Origin: RFPW01 sp040401595
GTDB lineage: Bacteria; Pseudomonadota; Gammaproteobacteria; Burkholderiales; Burkholderiaceae_E
DNA: 64,000 bases
NCBI GenBank assembly: GCA_040401595.1
Contig: JBBAOE010000009.1
Location: 65,285-129,284, forward strand
Direction of reading: 5' to 3'
In this document: piece after piece, positions 9,106-18,037 of the stretch
Position numbering within the stretch: position 1 is the first letter of the stretch
How the letters are laid out: every line of letters starts with the position of its first letter
Program-made: the position numbers and the translations under genes
The notes under the pieces: generated by a model
Seen by the model: only the letters and a program-made list of their open reading frames with translations
Told to the model about the DNA's origin: nothing
Database searches by the model: none

Positions 9106-11070
9106 ATGACAGCCGCCATCGCCACGACAGCCGCCATCGACGCCATGGTGGGAGCGCCGGTTACGGTATCGGGCGAGGACTTGGCCGGGTTGACGTCCAG
9201 CATGGCGGTCGGCGTTTCGAGCGCCTGCGGTGGCACCGCGACGGCGCGTACCCCAAGGCGTCGGACAGCTCGCACCAAGGCTGCAGGATCCCCGGCACGG
9301 GAGACGGTCGCACTCGCGCGGTTTGCACCCTTGCCCGAGGGATTTTCCTGGACGGGGTCTAGGGTTGGGGTCGTCGGTCTGGGCGATTCGGGCCTCGCGA
9401 TGGCGCGTTGGCTGGTCGCCCAAGGCGCTGAGGTCCGCATTTGCGATAGCCGCGAAAACCCGCCGCGACTGGCGGACTGGATGCGCGAGCACCCTGAGGT
9501 GTGCTTCAGCGGGGGGACGCTGGACCTGAGCCAGAGTGCTTGGCTGGAGAACGTCGACTGCCTCGCCTGGAGTCCCGGGCTGTCGCCGTATCAGGGGCCA
9601 GCCGCTGGTCTCGCCGCACTGGCGCGCGAGCGGGCGATCCCGGTAGTGGGCGAAATCGAACTGTTTTGTCGCGCGATTGCCCAAGAGCCCGAACCACCCC
9701 GCCTGATCGCGATCACGGGGACCAACGGCAAGACCACGACATCGTGCCTACTTGCCCATCTGTTGCAGGCAGCTGGCCTCGAGGTGGCCCTGGCCGGTAA
9801 CGTCGGTCCGCCAGCGCTGGAAGCGCTCATCGAGCGGCGCCAACGTGGCATCTCCCCAGCGGTGTGGGTCCTCGAATTATCGAGCTTTCAGCTGGAATTC
9901 GCGCCATCGCTTGCGCCGCATGCCGCGACGATCCTCAATCTCAGTGAGGATCACCTCGACTGGCATCCGAGCCTCTCGGCCTATGGCACGGCCAAGCAGC
10001 AGATTTTTGCGCGTGCGGGTGTCTGCGTCTGGAATCGCGATGACCTCGTGACCCAACCCGCGCCGAGTCCGGGTGTGCGTCGTCCCGCGCGCCGGGCAGC
10101 CGTTGCGGATCTGGGGACTCCGGCGCCAGAAGTCGAACCCACAGCGTTGGGTGTTGTGGCTAACACGCTGGCCGACACGCTGGCCGACACGTTGGCCGAC
10201 ACGTTGGCCGATACGCCGGCCGATACGCCGGCCGAGGCTGGCGACGAAGCGGGGGAGCTGCGCATGCCGGCCCCCCTGCCGCAGCGGAGCGGTCCGGCGC
10301 CGGGGGATCGGGTGGCGATGTCCTTCGGACTTGATGCGCCGAGTCGCCTGGGGGATTTTGGCATTGTCTGGGATGGCGGCTTGCCATGGCTGGCCGAGGG
10401 GGTCGCCGCTGACGTGTCCTTGCGTCGTCGGGCGCTTGCCCCAGGAAAGGTCGCGGTACGGGCCAATCTGTTGATGCCGGCCGATGCGCTGCGGATCCGT
10501 GGCCGCCATAACCAGGCCAATGCCCTGGCCGCGCTCGCGCTCGCGCGTGCCGCCGGCGTGCCGATGGCCCGTCTGCTGCGCGGGCTGCGCGAGTATGTCG
10601 GTGAGCCGCACCGGTGTGAATCGGTGGCGATCATCGACGATGTCGAGTACGTTGACGACAGCAAGGGCACAAACGTCGGCGCCACGGTCGCCGCCCTCAA
10701 TGGCCTGGGCCAGAGCACGGGGTATCCGGCAGCACCAAGGCTGTTGTTGATTGCCGGTGGCGATGGCAAGGGGCAGTCCTTTGAGCCGCTGGCGGAGCCG
10801 GTGGCACGCCACGCCAAGGCCGTTTTTTTGATTGGTCAGGATGCGTGGCGGCTGCGGGCGGCGCTTGCGAATACGGGTGTCGAACTGATCGATTGCACGA
10901 CGCTCGAGCAGGCCGTCGACGCGGCTGCCGAACGCGCCCGCACCGGGGATCTGGTGTTGCTCTCCCCGGCTTGCGCGAGCTTTGGCATGTTCCGTAATTA
11001 CCTCCACCGCAGCGAAGTGTTTGCAGCCGCGGTGCAACAACTCGCCCATCGCCGGGGGCAGCCATGTTGA
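9106..11070 (+). CDS. murD: UDP-MurNAc-L-alanine:D-glutamate ligase MurD, unusually long
   Basis: Cytoplasmic ligase adding D-Glu to UDP-MurNAc-L-Ala. The ATP loop GTNGKTTT lies at residues 205-212, and the C-terminal domain shows DDSKGTN and LLSPACASFGMF. At 654 residues it is about 200 longer than usual. About 85 extra Ala/Thr/Arg-rich residues precede the core (which begins near SRVGVVGLGDSG), and a long insert near residues 330-400 contains the tandem TLAD repeat. The start at 9106 fits the 10-base spacing from mraY, but a later start is possible. The 3' end overlaps ftsW by 7 bases. Confidence 0.92.
   Translation: MTAAIATTAAIDAMVGAPVTVSGEDLAGLTSSMAVGVSSACGGTATARTPRRRTARTKAAGSPARETVALARFAPLPEGFSWTGSRVGVVGLGDSGLAMARWLVAQGAEVRICDSRENPPRLADWMREHPEVCFSGGTLDLSQSAWLENVDCLAWSPGLSPYQGPAAGLAALARERAIPVVGEIELFCRAIAQEPEPPRLIAITGTNGKTTTSCLLAHLLQAAGLEVALAGNVGPPALEALIERRQRGISPAVWVLELSSFQLEFAPSLAPHAATILNLSEDHLDWHPSLSAYGTAKQQIFARAGVCVWNRDDLVTQPAPSPGVRRPARRAAVADLGTPAPEVEPTALGVVANTLADTLADTLADTLADTPADTPAEAGDEAGELRMPAPLPQRSGPAPGDRVAMSFGLDAPSRLGDFGIVWDGGLPWLAEGVAADVSLRRRALAPGKVAVRANLLMPADALRIRGRHNQANALAALALARAAGVPMARLLRGLREYVGEPHRCESVAIIDDVEYVDDSKGTNVGATVAALNGLGQSTGYPAAPRLLLIAGGDGKGQSFEPLAEPVARHAKAVFLIGQDAWRLRAALANTGVELIDCTTLEQAVDAAAERARTGDLVLLSPACASFGMFRNYLHRSEVFAAAVQQLAHRRGQPC
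10165..10236 (+). repeat. Six tandem 12-bp repeats inside murD
   Basis: Six consecutive 12-base units derived from ACGCTGGCCGAC encode Thr-Leu-Ala-Asp four times, then Thr-Pro-Ala-Asp and Thr-Pro-Ala-Glu (MurD residues 354-377). The units differ by a few substitutions that run in pairs (CTG, TTG, CCG), which suggests stepwise duplication. The unit is a multiple of three, so copy-number change would not break the frame. Confidence 0.95.
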
Positions 11071-12272
11071 GCCGCCTCTCGCTGCCCGGGCTGATGACGG
11101 CGATGGGCGGCGCCCGATCAGGGCGCGGCGCGACCGATACGCGAGAGATCGACGTCGGTCTTCTCCTCGTTGGGATCGCGATGCTCGCCTATGGGCTGGT
11201 GATGGTGTATTCGGCTTCGGTTGCGCTGCCGGATTCGCCGCGCTTTGCCAACTTCCGGTCGACCCACTACCTGACACGCCACCTGTTTGCCCTCGTGCTC
11301 GGCGGCGTTGCCGGTCTGATGGTTTTTTCGGTACCGATCAAGAAATGGCAGCAGTTGGCCCCGTTGGTCTTTGTCGCCGGGCTGGTCATGCTGGTCGCGG
11401 TTCTGATCCCCGGTCTGGGCAAAGTGGTTTATGGGGCGCGGCGCTGGTTACCGCTGGGACCGTTGAACCTCCAGCCGTCCGAGGTGATGAAGCTCTTTGC
11501 AGTGCTGTATGCAGCCGACTATACGGTGCGCAAACAGGACTGGATGCATCGCTTCTCGAAGGGCTTCTTGCCGATGGCCGGGGCCATGTGCCTGGTTGGC
11601 ATGTTGCTGCTCCTGGAGCCCGATCTTGGCGCCTTTGTGGTCATCGTGACGATTGCCATGGGCGTGCTGTTCCTGGGCGGTGTGAATCTGCGTCTGGCCT
11701 TGGGCATCCTGGTGACACTGGCGGTCACGTTCTGTGTCCTGATCTGGACCTCCGAGTACCGCCGAGCCCGAATTTTTGCTTACCTGGATCCGTTCGATCC
11801 GAGCAACGCGCTGGGACGCGGCTATCAGCTCTCCCACTCCCTGATCGCCTTCGGTCGAGGCGAGCTGTTTGGGGTCGGCTTGGGGGGTAGTGTTGAAAAA
11901 TTACACTATCTGCCCGAGGCGCATACCGATTTTCTGCTCGCCGTCATCGGTGAAGAGTTGGGCCTGCTTGGCGTGATCGTCGCGATCGGATTGTTTTTCT
12001 GGTTCACCCGTCGCGCATTCGAAATCGGCCGTCAGGCGATCGCGCTTGAGCGCAGCTTCGCCGGTCTGGTTGCCCAGGGCATCGCGATCTGGATTGGCGC
12101 GCAGTCCTTTTTCAATATGGGCGTCAATCTCGGACTGTTGCCGACCAAAGGACTCACGCTGCCCTTCATGAGCTACGGCGGTAGCGGCATTCTGGTCAAC
12201 ATCATGGCTCTGGCCTTGTTGCTGCGCATCGATCATGAGAACCGTCGCCTCATGCGCGGGGGCCGACTATGA
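11064..12272 (+). CDS. ftsW: Septal peptidoglycan polymerase FtsW (SEDS family)
   Basis: Polytopic SEDS glycosyltransferase that polymerises lipid II at the septum together with FtsI. Around ten hydrophobic helices are present. Family landmarks include GARRWLPLGPLNLQPSEVMK, LLEPDLGAFVV, GRGYQLSHSLIAFGRG and the final NMGVNLGLLPTKGLTLPFMSYGG split over two helices. The 402-residue length is normal, with a short cytoplasmic N-terminal extension. The start overlaps the end of murD, and the stop overlaps the start of murG by 4 bases. Confidence 0.95.
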   Translation: MLSRLSLPGLMTAMGGARSGRGATDTREIDVGLLLVGIAMLAYGLVMVYSASVALPDSPRFANFRSTHYLTRHLFALVLGGVAGLMVFSVPIKKWQQLAPLVFVAGLVMLVAVLIPGLGKVVYGARRWLPLGPLNLQPSEVMKLFAVLYAADYTVRKQDWMHRFSKGFLPMAGAMCLVGMLLLLEPDLGAFVVIVTIAMGVLFLGGVNLRLALGILVTLAVTFCVLIWTSEYRRARIFAYLDPFDPSNALGRGYQLSHSLIAFGRGELFGVGLGGSVEKLHYLPEAHTDFLLAVIGEELGLLGVIVAIGLFFWFTRRAFEIGRQAIALERSFAGLVAQGIAIWIGAQSFFNMGVNLGLLPTKGLTLPFMSYGGSGILVNIMALALLLRIDHENRRLMRGGRL

Positions 12273-13474
12273 TCGCGCCCGCCGCCGCCCAAGCCCGCAC
12301 CGCCATGGTCATGGCGGGGGGAACCGGTGGTCATGTCTTTCCGGGCCTGGCCGTGGCCGAGGCACTGGGCGCGCGGGGCTGGCGGGTGGTGTGGCTGGGC
12401 CACCCCGAAGGGATGGAGGCCGGCCTAGTCCAGCGGGCGGGCTTGCCCTTTGAGCCGGTGCGCTTTGGCGCGCTGCGGGGTAAGGGGTGGCTCGCGCTGC
12501 TGCGCCTGCCGTTCAATCTGGCCCGCAGCGTGTCCCAGGCGCTCGAGTCTCTGAGGCGGGTCCGGCCACAGGTCGTGCTGGGTATGGGCGGCTATGTCAC
12601 GGTGCCGGGCGGTGCAGCCGCGCGCATTTTGGGTATTCCCCTCGTCTTGCACGAGCAGAATTCGATCGCCGGCCTGGCCAACCGGGTGCTCGCCCGGATC
12701 GCTGCCGGCGTGGTTGAAGCATTTCCCGGTGCGTTCCAGCGAATGGGCGGCGGCCGGCTTGGGGGTCTCCTGAACCTCGGTGCGATGCCGGCGAATCGGT
12801 CTCGGGTCGCCGTGCTGGGCAATCCCGTGCGCTCCGCTCTGGCGCAGCTGCCCGCCCCGGCCGCTCGCGCTGCGGCGCGGCAGGGCCCGCTGAGTCTGCT
12901 GATTGTGGGCGGCAGCCTGGGTGCGCGGGCGCTGAATGAAACAGTTCCGGCGGCCCTGGCCCTGGTCGCTCAAGGTCTCGCGCCAGAGCAGCGCCCTCGG
13001 GTCGTTCATCAGAGTGGGCGTGCGCACCTGGCTGAGCTGCGCGCAGCCTATGCGCGAGCGGGTGTGGACGCGCAGGTCGTCGATTTCATTGAGGACATGG
13101 CGCAGGCCTACGCCCAGGCAGATCTCGTCATCTGTCGCGCGGGTGCCGCGACGGTGGCGGAACTCGCGGTGGCTGGCGTGGCTGCCATGCTGGTGCCCTA
13201 TCCGTTCGCCGCGGATGATCACCAGACCGGTAACGCGCGCTGGCTCAGCGATGCCGGTGCGGCCTGGTTGCAGCCGCAGGCGCAGTTGACCCCGGAGGCA
13301 CTGGCGCAAACGTTGTTGCGCCTGGCGCAACCGGCAGCACCCGGATCGACCGGTCCCGTCACACCGGCAGGACGCTCCGAGTTGATCGCGATGGCCGAGC
13401 GTGCCCGATCGGTGGCGTATCCCGATGCGGCCGAGCGGGTCGCCGATTTCGTGGAATCGTTGGCTCAGCCATGA
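12269..13474 (+). CDS. murG: Lipid II synthase MurG (GlcNAc transferase)
   Basis: Peripheral inner-membrane GT28-family enzyme that transfers GlcNAc onto lipid I. The glycine-rich N-terminal loop (MAGGTGGHVFPGLAVAE), GMGGYVTVPGG, LHEQNSIAGLANR and the C-terminal donor-binding region (VICRAGAATVAELAVAG, PYPFAADDHQTGNA) are all present. At 401 residues it is about 40 longer than usual. The extra length is an N-terminal extension and an insert near residues 154-176, including a Gly/Leu run, before the AVLGNPVR motif. It overlaps ftsW and murC by 4 bases each. Confidence 0.95.
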   Translation: MIAPAAAQARTAMVMAGGTGGHVFPGLAVAEALGARGWRVVWLGHPEGMEAGLVQRAGLPFEPVRFGALRGKGWLALLRLPFNLARSVSQALESLRRVRPQVVLGMGGYVTVPGGAAARILGIPLVLHEQNSIAGLANRVLARIAAGVVEAFPGAFQRMGGGRLGGLLNLGAMPANRSRVAVLGNPVRSALAQLPAPAARAAARQGPLSLLIVGGSLGARALNETVPAALALVAQGLAPEQRPRVVHQSGRAHLAELRAAYARAGVDAQVVDFIEDMAQAYAQADLVICRAGAATVAELAVAGVAAMLVPYPFAADDHQTGNARWLSDAGAAWLQPQAQLTPEALAQTLLRLAQPAAPGSTGPVTPAGRSELIAMAERARSVAYPDAAERVADFVESLAQP

Positions 13475-14874
13475 AGCACAAAGTCAAACGGATTCACTTT
13501 GTGGGGATTGGCGGTGCCGGCATGAGCGGCATTGCGGAGGTGCTCCTCAACCTGGGCTATCGCGTCAGCGGTTCGGATGCGATCGCTGGTAGCGCGACGC
13601 GACGGCTTGAGGGCCTGGGCGTCCCGATTCGGATTGGCCATGAGGCGAGCCAGATTGCGGATGCCGATTGTGTGGTGGTCTCAACCGCCGTTGCTGGCGA
13701 TAACCCCGAAGTCATGGCCGCGCGGGCACGTCGGATTCCGGTGGTGCCGCGAGCGCTCATGTTGGCTGAACTCATGCGCCTCAAACGCGGTATTGCGATC
13801 GCGGGCACGCATGGCAAGACGACGACGACATCGCTCGTGGCCAGTGTGCTGGCGGCTGGCCATCTCGATCCAACCTTTGTGATTGGCGGGCGGCTCCTCT
13901 CTGCCGGTGCGAATGCCAAGCTCGGTGAGGGTGATTTCATCGTCGTCGAAGCCGACGAGTCCGATGCCTCATTTTTGAATCTCTCGCCCATCCTGGCGGT
14001 CGTGACCAATATCGATGCCGACCATATGGAAACCTATGGTCATGATCTGGCACGCTTGCGCCAGGCATTTGTCGAATTCACCCAGCGCCTGCCCTTTTAC
14101 GGCGCGGCGGTTCTATGTACCGACGATCCTGGCGTGCGTTCGATTCTGCCTTTTATCTCCAAGCCGACGCTGAGCTACGGATTTGGTGAGGATGCCCAGG
14201 TTCGCGCCATCCATGTCGAGGCGATTGGCCCGACGATGCGGTTTACCTGTGTGCGCGAGGATGCCGAGCCCCTGCCCCTGGTACTTAATCTGCCAGGCCG
14301 TCATAATGTCCTCAACGCCCTCGCAGCGGTCGCCGTAGCCGACGAACTCGGGGTGGATGATCGAGCGATTAGCGAGGCGCTCGAAGCCTTTCGAGGGGTG
14401 GGTCGGCGGTTCCAGCGCTGGGGTGATTTCCGGGCCCGGGCAGGCGGGCACTTCACGGTGATCGATGACTATGGGCACCATCCGGTCGAGATGGCAGCCA
14501 CTCTGGCAGCGGCCCGGGGTGCCTATCCTGGGCGACGCGTCGTCCTAGCCTTCCAGCCCCACCGCTTCACTCGGACCCGGGACTTGTTTGAGGATTTCGT
14601 CCGCGTGCTCTCGACCACGGATGCACTCCTGCTCGCCGAGGTGTATGCGGCCGGCGAACCCCCGCTGGTGGCTGCCGATGGGCGGGCACTGGCGCGCGCC
14701 GTGCGCGTGACCGGGCGCGTTGAGCCCGTCTTTGTCGAAGACATTGCGACGATGCCCGAGGCGATTCTGGCCGCGGCGCTTGATGGCGATGTCGTCATCA
14801 CGATGGGTGCGGGGTCGGTGGGGGGGGTTGCGGCTCTGATACGCGAACAACTCGGTGCCGGGGTGCCAGGATGA
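13471..14874 (+). CDS. murC: UDP-N-acetylmuramate:L-alanine ligase MurC
   Basis: First amino-acid-adding Mur ligase, joining L-Ala to UDP-MurNAc. The N-terminal Rossmann loop (HFVGIGGAGMSGIAEVL), the ATP loop GTHGKTTT at residues 112-119, and the C-terminal DDYGHHPVEM and FQPHRFTRTRDL segments define it. The 467-residue length is normal. It overlaps murG and ddl by 4 bases each. No murB lies between murC and ddl, so the preceding reductase must be encoded elsewhere. Confidence 0.97.
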   Translation: MKHKVKRIHFVGIGGAGMSGIAEVLLNLGYRVSGSDAIAGSATRRLEGLGVPIRIGHEASQIADADCVVVSTAVAGDNPEVMAARARRIPVVPRALMLAELMRLKRGIAIAGTHGKTTTTSLVASVLAAGHLDPTFVIGGRLLSAGANAKLGEGDFIVVEADESDASFLNLSPILAVVTNIDADHMETYGHDLARLRQAFVEFTQRLPFYGAAVLCTDDPGVRSILPFISKPTLSYGFGEDAQVRAIHVEAIGPTMRFTCVREDAEPLPLVLNLPGRHNVLNALAAVAVADELGVDDRAISEALEAFRGVGRRFQRWGDFRARAGGHFTVIDDYGHHPVEMAATLAAARGAYPGRRVVLAFQPHRFTRTRDLFEDFVRVLSTTDALLLAEVYAAGEPPLVAADGRALARAVRVTGRVEPVFVEDIATMPEAILAAALDGDVVITMGAGSVGGVAALIREQLGAGVPG

Positions 14875-15911
14875 CCCTGTCACGCATCGATCCGGTCGCG
14901 CTGGGTAAAGTCGCGGTGCTGTTTGGCGGCGCATCGGCCGAGCGCGAAATCTCCATCCGCAGCGGTACCGGTATGTTGGACGCATTGCGTCGCCAGGGGG
15001 TCGATGCGCATGCCTTTGACCCGCGCGACCGCGCCCTGGACACCTTGGTGCGCGAGGGCTTTGATCGGGCCGTGGTCGCGCTGCATGGCCGTTGGGGCGA
15101 AGACGGCACCGTTCAGGGCGCCCTTGAATTGCTGCGGATTCCATACACCGGATCTGGCCCGATGGCCTCGGCCATCGCGATGGACAAGGTCGTCACCAAG
15201 GAACTCTGGCGGGCTGCAGGACTGCCGACGCCCAACTGGCAGGTGCTCGATCAGGCCGAGGTCGCTACCGAGGCAGGGCGCGACCGGATCATTGCGCACT
15301 TGGGCTTGCCCCTGATCGTGAAACCGGCCCATGAAGGCTCCACGCTGGGCTTGACCAAGGTTCAGCATGCCAGCCAACTCGAGGCGGCCTACGCCCTGGC
15401 TGCCGATTGTGACGACACGGTGTTGGCGGAACAATTCATTACCGGGCGTGAACTCACGGTGGCGATCGTCGCCGGCGCGGCGGTCCCTGGGCCTGTACGC
15501 GCCGATGCGCCCGCGCATGCGCTACCAGTGATCGAAATTTGTGCGCCGCAAGGCAATTACGATTATCAGAATAAATATTTTGGCGACGAGACCCGATATT
15601 TGTGCCCCGCGCCTTTGCCAGTGGGTATCACGGAACGGGTACGCGCGCTCACGGAGCAGGCGTTTCGTCTCTTGCGCTGTCGTGGCTGGGGACGCTGCGA
15701 TGTCATGCTTCAAGTCGACCCGCTCGCACCCGACCATGCAGAGAGCATGCAGCCGATGTTGCTGGAAATGAATACGAGTCCGGGGATGACCGATCACTCG
15801 CTCGTCCCGATGGCGGCGCGTGCCGCCGGGATGGACTATGACGAACTGGTACTGCGCCTCGCGGCGGGCGCAGCGCTCACCTTGCGTCCACATCGGGGTG
15901 CTGGGACATGA
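14871..15911 (+). CDS. ddl: D-alanine:D-alanine ligase
   Basis: ATP-grasp enzyme making the D-Ala-D-Ala dipeptide used by MurF. Landmarks are VLFGGASAEREISI near the N-terminus, ALHGRWGEDGTVQG, YTGSGPMASAIAMDK, the grasp segment PLIVKPAHEGSTLG, and the metal-binding end LLEMNTSPGMTDHSL. The 346 residues are slightly long, with a short N-terminal extension. ATG at 14871 overlaps murC by 4 bases, and the stop overlaps ftsQ by 4 bases. This is the DdlB-type position in the cluster. Confidence 0.96.
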   Translation: MTLSRIDPVALGKVAVLFGGASAEREISIRSGTGMLDALRRQGVDAHAFDPRDRALDTLVREGFDRAVVALHGRWGEDGTVQGALELLRIPYTGSGPMASAIAMDKVVTKELWRAAGLPTPNWQVLDQAEVATEAGRDRIIAHLGLPLIVKPAHEGSTLGLTKVQHASQLEAAYALAADCDDTVLAEQFITGRELTVAIVAGAAVPGPVRADAPAHALPVIEICAPQGNYDYQNKYFGDETRYLCPAPLPVGITERVRALTEQAFRLLRCRGWGRCDVMLQVDPLAPDHAESMQPMLLEMNTSPGMTDHSLVPMAARAAGMDYDELVLRLAAGAALTLRPHRGAGT

Positions 15912-16708
15912 ATCCCTGGCATGCACCTCGACTGCTGAATCGGGTGGCCAACACCCTGATTGCGTTCTCTGTGCTCGCCCTGCTGGCGGCGGCGGCGCAT
16001 TGGTTTGCGCACCGTCCGTGGTTCGCGTTGCGCGCGGTTGCTGTCGAGGCGGCGCCCGGTCACAGCCTACGCCACAGCAGTGAAACAGCGCTCCGAACCC
16101 TCGGTGTACAGCCCTTGAGCGGGACCTTTTTCACCACCGACTTGGAGGCCGCCCGCAACCGATTTGAGTCAATCCCCTGGGTCCGTCATGCCAGTGTTCG
16201 CAGAGTCTGGCCCAATCGATTACTGGTTCAGATCGAGGAGCACCGTCCCTTTGCCGCCTGGGGCGATGGGCGTCTGGTCAATACGCTGGGCGAACTGTTT
16301 GCAGCCAATGCGGCCGAGGCGGACGAGGAAGGGGCGTTGCCCGAGTTGTCCGGGCCTCCGGGCAGCACGGCCGAAGTGATCCGGCGTTGGCGGGATCTGA
16401 ATGAATGGCTGGCGCCGTTGGAATTGCGCCCAGTCGCTTTGGCGTTATCGCCCCGGTGGGCCTGGACGGTCCGCCTGGACAACGGGACCACGCTCCTGTT
16501 GGGTCGCGATCAAGGCAAACCCATTGCCGAGCGGGTGGCTCAGATGGTCAAAGTCTGGCCGCAGGTCGCTCAGCGACTGGGAGCGACCGACACCATCGAT
16601 CTCCGGTATCCCAATGGGTTTGCGCTGCGCAGCACGCTCGCGAACACGTCGGTCAAAGCCAGTTCGGCGAAAAATCTCTCAGCAGCAGTAGCGCAAAGGC
16701 AGCGATGA
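15908..16708 (+). CDS. ftsQ: Cell division protein FtsQ
   Basis: Bitopic divisome scaffold that binds FtsL and FtsB. A short cytoplasmic N-terminus is followed by a membrane segment (about residues 14-34), then a POTRA domain (WFALRAVAVEAAPGHS, with the SGTFFTTDLEAAR turn) and a beta domain containing WVRHASVRRVWPNRLLVQIEEH split across strands. The 266-residue length is typical. It overlaps both ddl and ftsA by 4 bases. Confidence 0.93.
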   Translation: MNPWHAPRLLNRVANTLIAFSVLALLAAAAHWFAHRPWFALRAVAVEAAPGHSLRHSSETALRTLGVQPLSGTFFTTDLEAARNRFESIPWVRHASVRRVWPNRLLVQIEEHRPFAAWGDGRLVNTLGELFAANAAEADEEGALPELSGPPGSTAEVIRRWRDLNEWLAPLELRPVALALSPRWAWTVRLDNGTTLLLGRDQGKPIAERVAQMVKVWPQVAQRLGATDTIDLRYPNGFALRSTLANTSVKASSAKNLSAAVAQRQR

Positions 16709-17937
16709 CCAAGGACAGCAAGGATCTGATCGTCGGCCTCGATATCGGCACATCGAAGGTGGTGGCCATCGTGGCCGAGATGCAGCCCGACGGGACCTAT
16801 CACATCATCGGCAGCGGCCAGCATGAATCCCGCGGGTTGAAAAAAGGGGTCGTGGTCAATATTGAAGCGACCGTCGCCTCCATTCAGCGGGCGCTGGAAG
16901 AGGCTGAATTGATGGCGGATTGCAAGATCCGATCCGTCTTTACGGGAATCGCCGGCAATCACATCCGGTCGTTCAATTCGAGCGGGATGGTTGCGATCAA
17001 GGACAAGGAGGTCACCGACGCGGACGTTGCCCGGGTGATCGAGACGGCCAAGGCGGTGAGCATTCCGACCGATCAGCAGATCCTGCATGTACTGCCGCAG
17101 GAATTCATCATCGATGGACAGGAAGATATCCGTGAGCCCATCGGGATGAGCGGCGTCCGTCTGGAAGTTCGCGTCCATATCGTGACGGGCGCAGTCAGTG
17201 CCGCCCAAAACATCATCAAGTGCGTACGCCGTTGTGGTCTCGAGGTCCAGGACCTGATCCTGCAACCGCTCGCCTCCAGCATGTCGGTCTTGACTGCCGA
17301 CGAGAAGGAGTTGGGCGTTGCCTTGGTTGATATCGGGGGTGGTACGACCGATATCGCGATTTTTACGGGCGGTGCGATTCGCCATACCGCTGTGATTCCG
17401 ATCGCTGGTGACCAGGTCACCAACGACATCGCGATGGCGATGCGCACCCCGACCCCGGATGCGGAGGAGATCAAGCTGCGCTACGGGATTGCCAAACAAG
17501 TTCTGGCGGATCCGGTCGAGCAGATCGAAGTGCCCGGCATCGGCGATCGCGGTCCCCGCAAACTGAGCCGGCAGGCACTGGCCGCGGTCATCGAGCCCCG
17601 GGTTGAGGAGCTCTATGCCTTCGTGCAGCAAGTCATCCGGGAGAGTGGTTATGAAGAACTGCTCTCCAGTGGAATTGTGATCACGGGCGGTACGGCCATG
17701 CTGCCTGGCATGGTCGAGCTCGGTGAAGACGTTTTCCTGAAACCCGTCCGTCTGGGGCTGCCCTCCTATCAGGGGCATCTGGCCGATGTGGTTCGCAACC
17801 CCCGCCATGCCACCGCGCTCGGTCTGCTCGAAGAAGCGCGCCTGCAGCGCCAGCGTGGCCTGAAGGTGGCCGAGCAGTCGGGTTCACTCAAAGACACCAT
17901 GCGCCGAATGAAGGACTGGTTCCTCGGCAATTTTTAA
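16705..17937 (+). CDS. ftsA: Cell division protein FtsA
   Basis: Actin-like ATPase that tethers FtsZ filaments to the membrane. ATG at 16705 was chosen because it gives the family N-terminus (LIVGLDIGTSKVVAIVAE) and overlaps ftsQ by 4 bases; the frame is open for about 100 codons upstream within ftsQ. The phosphate-binding segment ALVDIGGGTTDIA and the adenosine motif GIVITGGTAMLPGM are present. The C-terminal amphipathic helix (MRRMKDWFLGNF) would be the membrane-targeting sequence. The 410-residue length is normal. Confidence 0.96.
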   Translation: MTKDSKDLIVGLDIGTSKVVAIVAEMQPDGTYHIIGSGQHESRGLKKGVVVNIEATVASIQRALEEAELMADCKIRSVFTGIAGNHIRSFNSSGMVAIKDKEVTDADVARVIETAKAVSIPTDQQILHVLPQEFIIDGQEDIREPIGMSGVRLEVRVHIVTGAVSAAQNIIKCVRRCGLEVQDLILQPLASSMSVLTADEKELGVALVDIGGGTTDIAIFTGGAIRHTAVIPIAGDQVTNDIAMAMRTPTPDAEEIKLRYGIAKQVLADPVEQIEVPGIGDRGPRKLSRQALAAVIEPRVEELYAFVQQVIRESGYEELLSSGIVITGGTAMLPGMVELGEDVFLKPVRLGLPSYQGHLADVVRNPRHATALGLLEEARLQRQRGLKVAEQSGSLKDTMRRMKDWFLGNF

Positions 17938-18037
17938 GACTTCCACGATTTGATGTCCTCGCGTTTTCGTTGTTTTTTGTCCGTACCTTTCTCGTTTTTA
18001 TCAGCCACATCCCAAGTAGCCCCAAGGAGTTCCCCGC
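17938..18037 (+). other. ftsA-ftsZ spacer with a strong ribosome binding site
   Basis: This 100-base gap is the only real break inside the otherwise overlapping division cluster. It contains a T-rich stretch (about 17965-18000) and a strong Shine-Dalgarno AAGGAG at 18024-18029, eight bases before the ftsZ ATG. Separate high-level translation of FtsZ, and possibly a separate promoter, is plausible, but I could not identify convincing -35/-10 elements. Confidence 0.5.

Noticed and set aside
10165..10236. Possible CRISPR-like array
   Set aside because: The 12-bp units are contiguous, without spacers, and in frame within murD; it is a coding tandem repeat.
9877..11277. 466-codon minus-strand frame opposite murD and ftsW
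   Set aside because: It covers the TLAD repeat in antisense and has an extreme Arg/Pro/Gly composition with no recognisable domain; explained by codon bias of the plus-strand genes.
13471..15911. Missing murB in the dcw cluster as a deletion
   Set aside because: Many betaproteobacteria encode murB elsewhere; murC and ddl overlap tightly here, so there is no sign of a recent loss.
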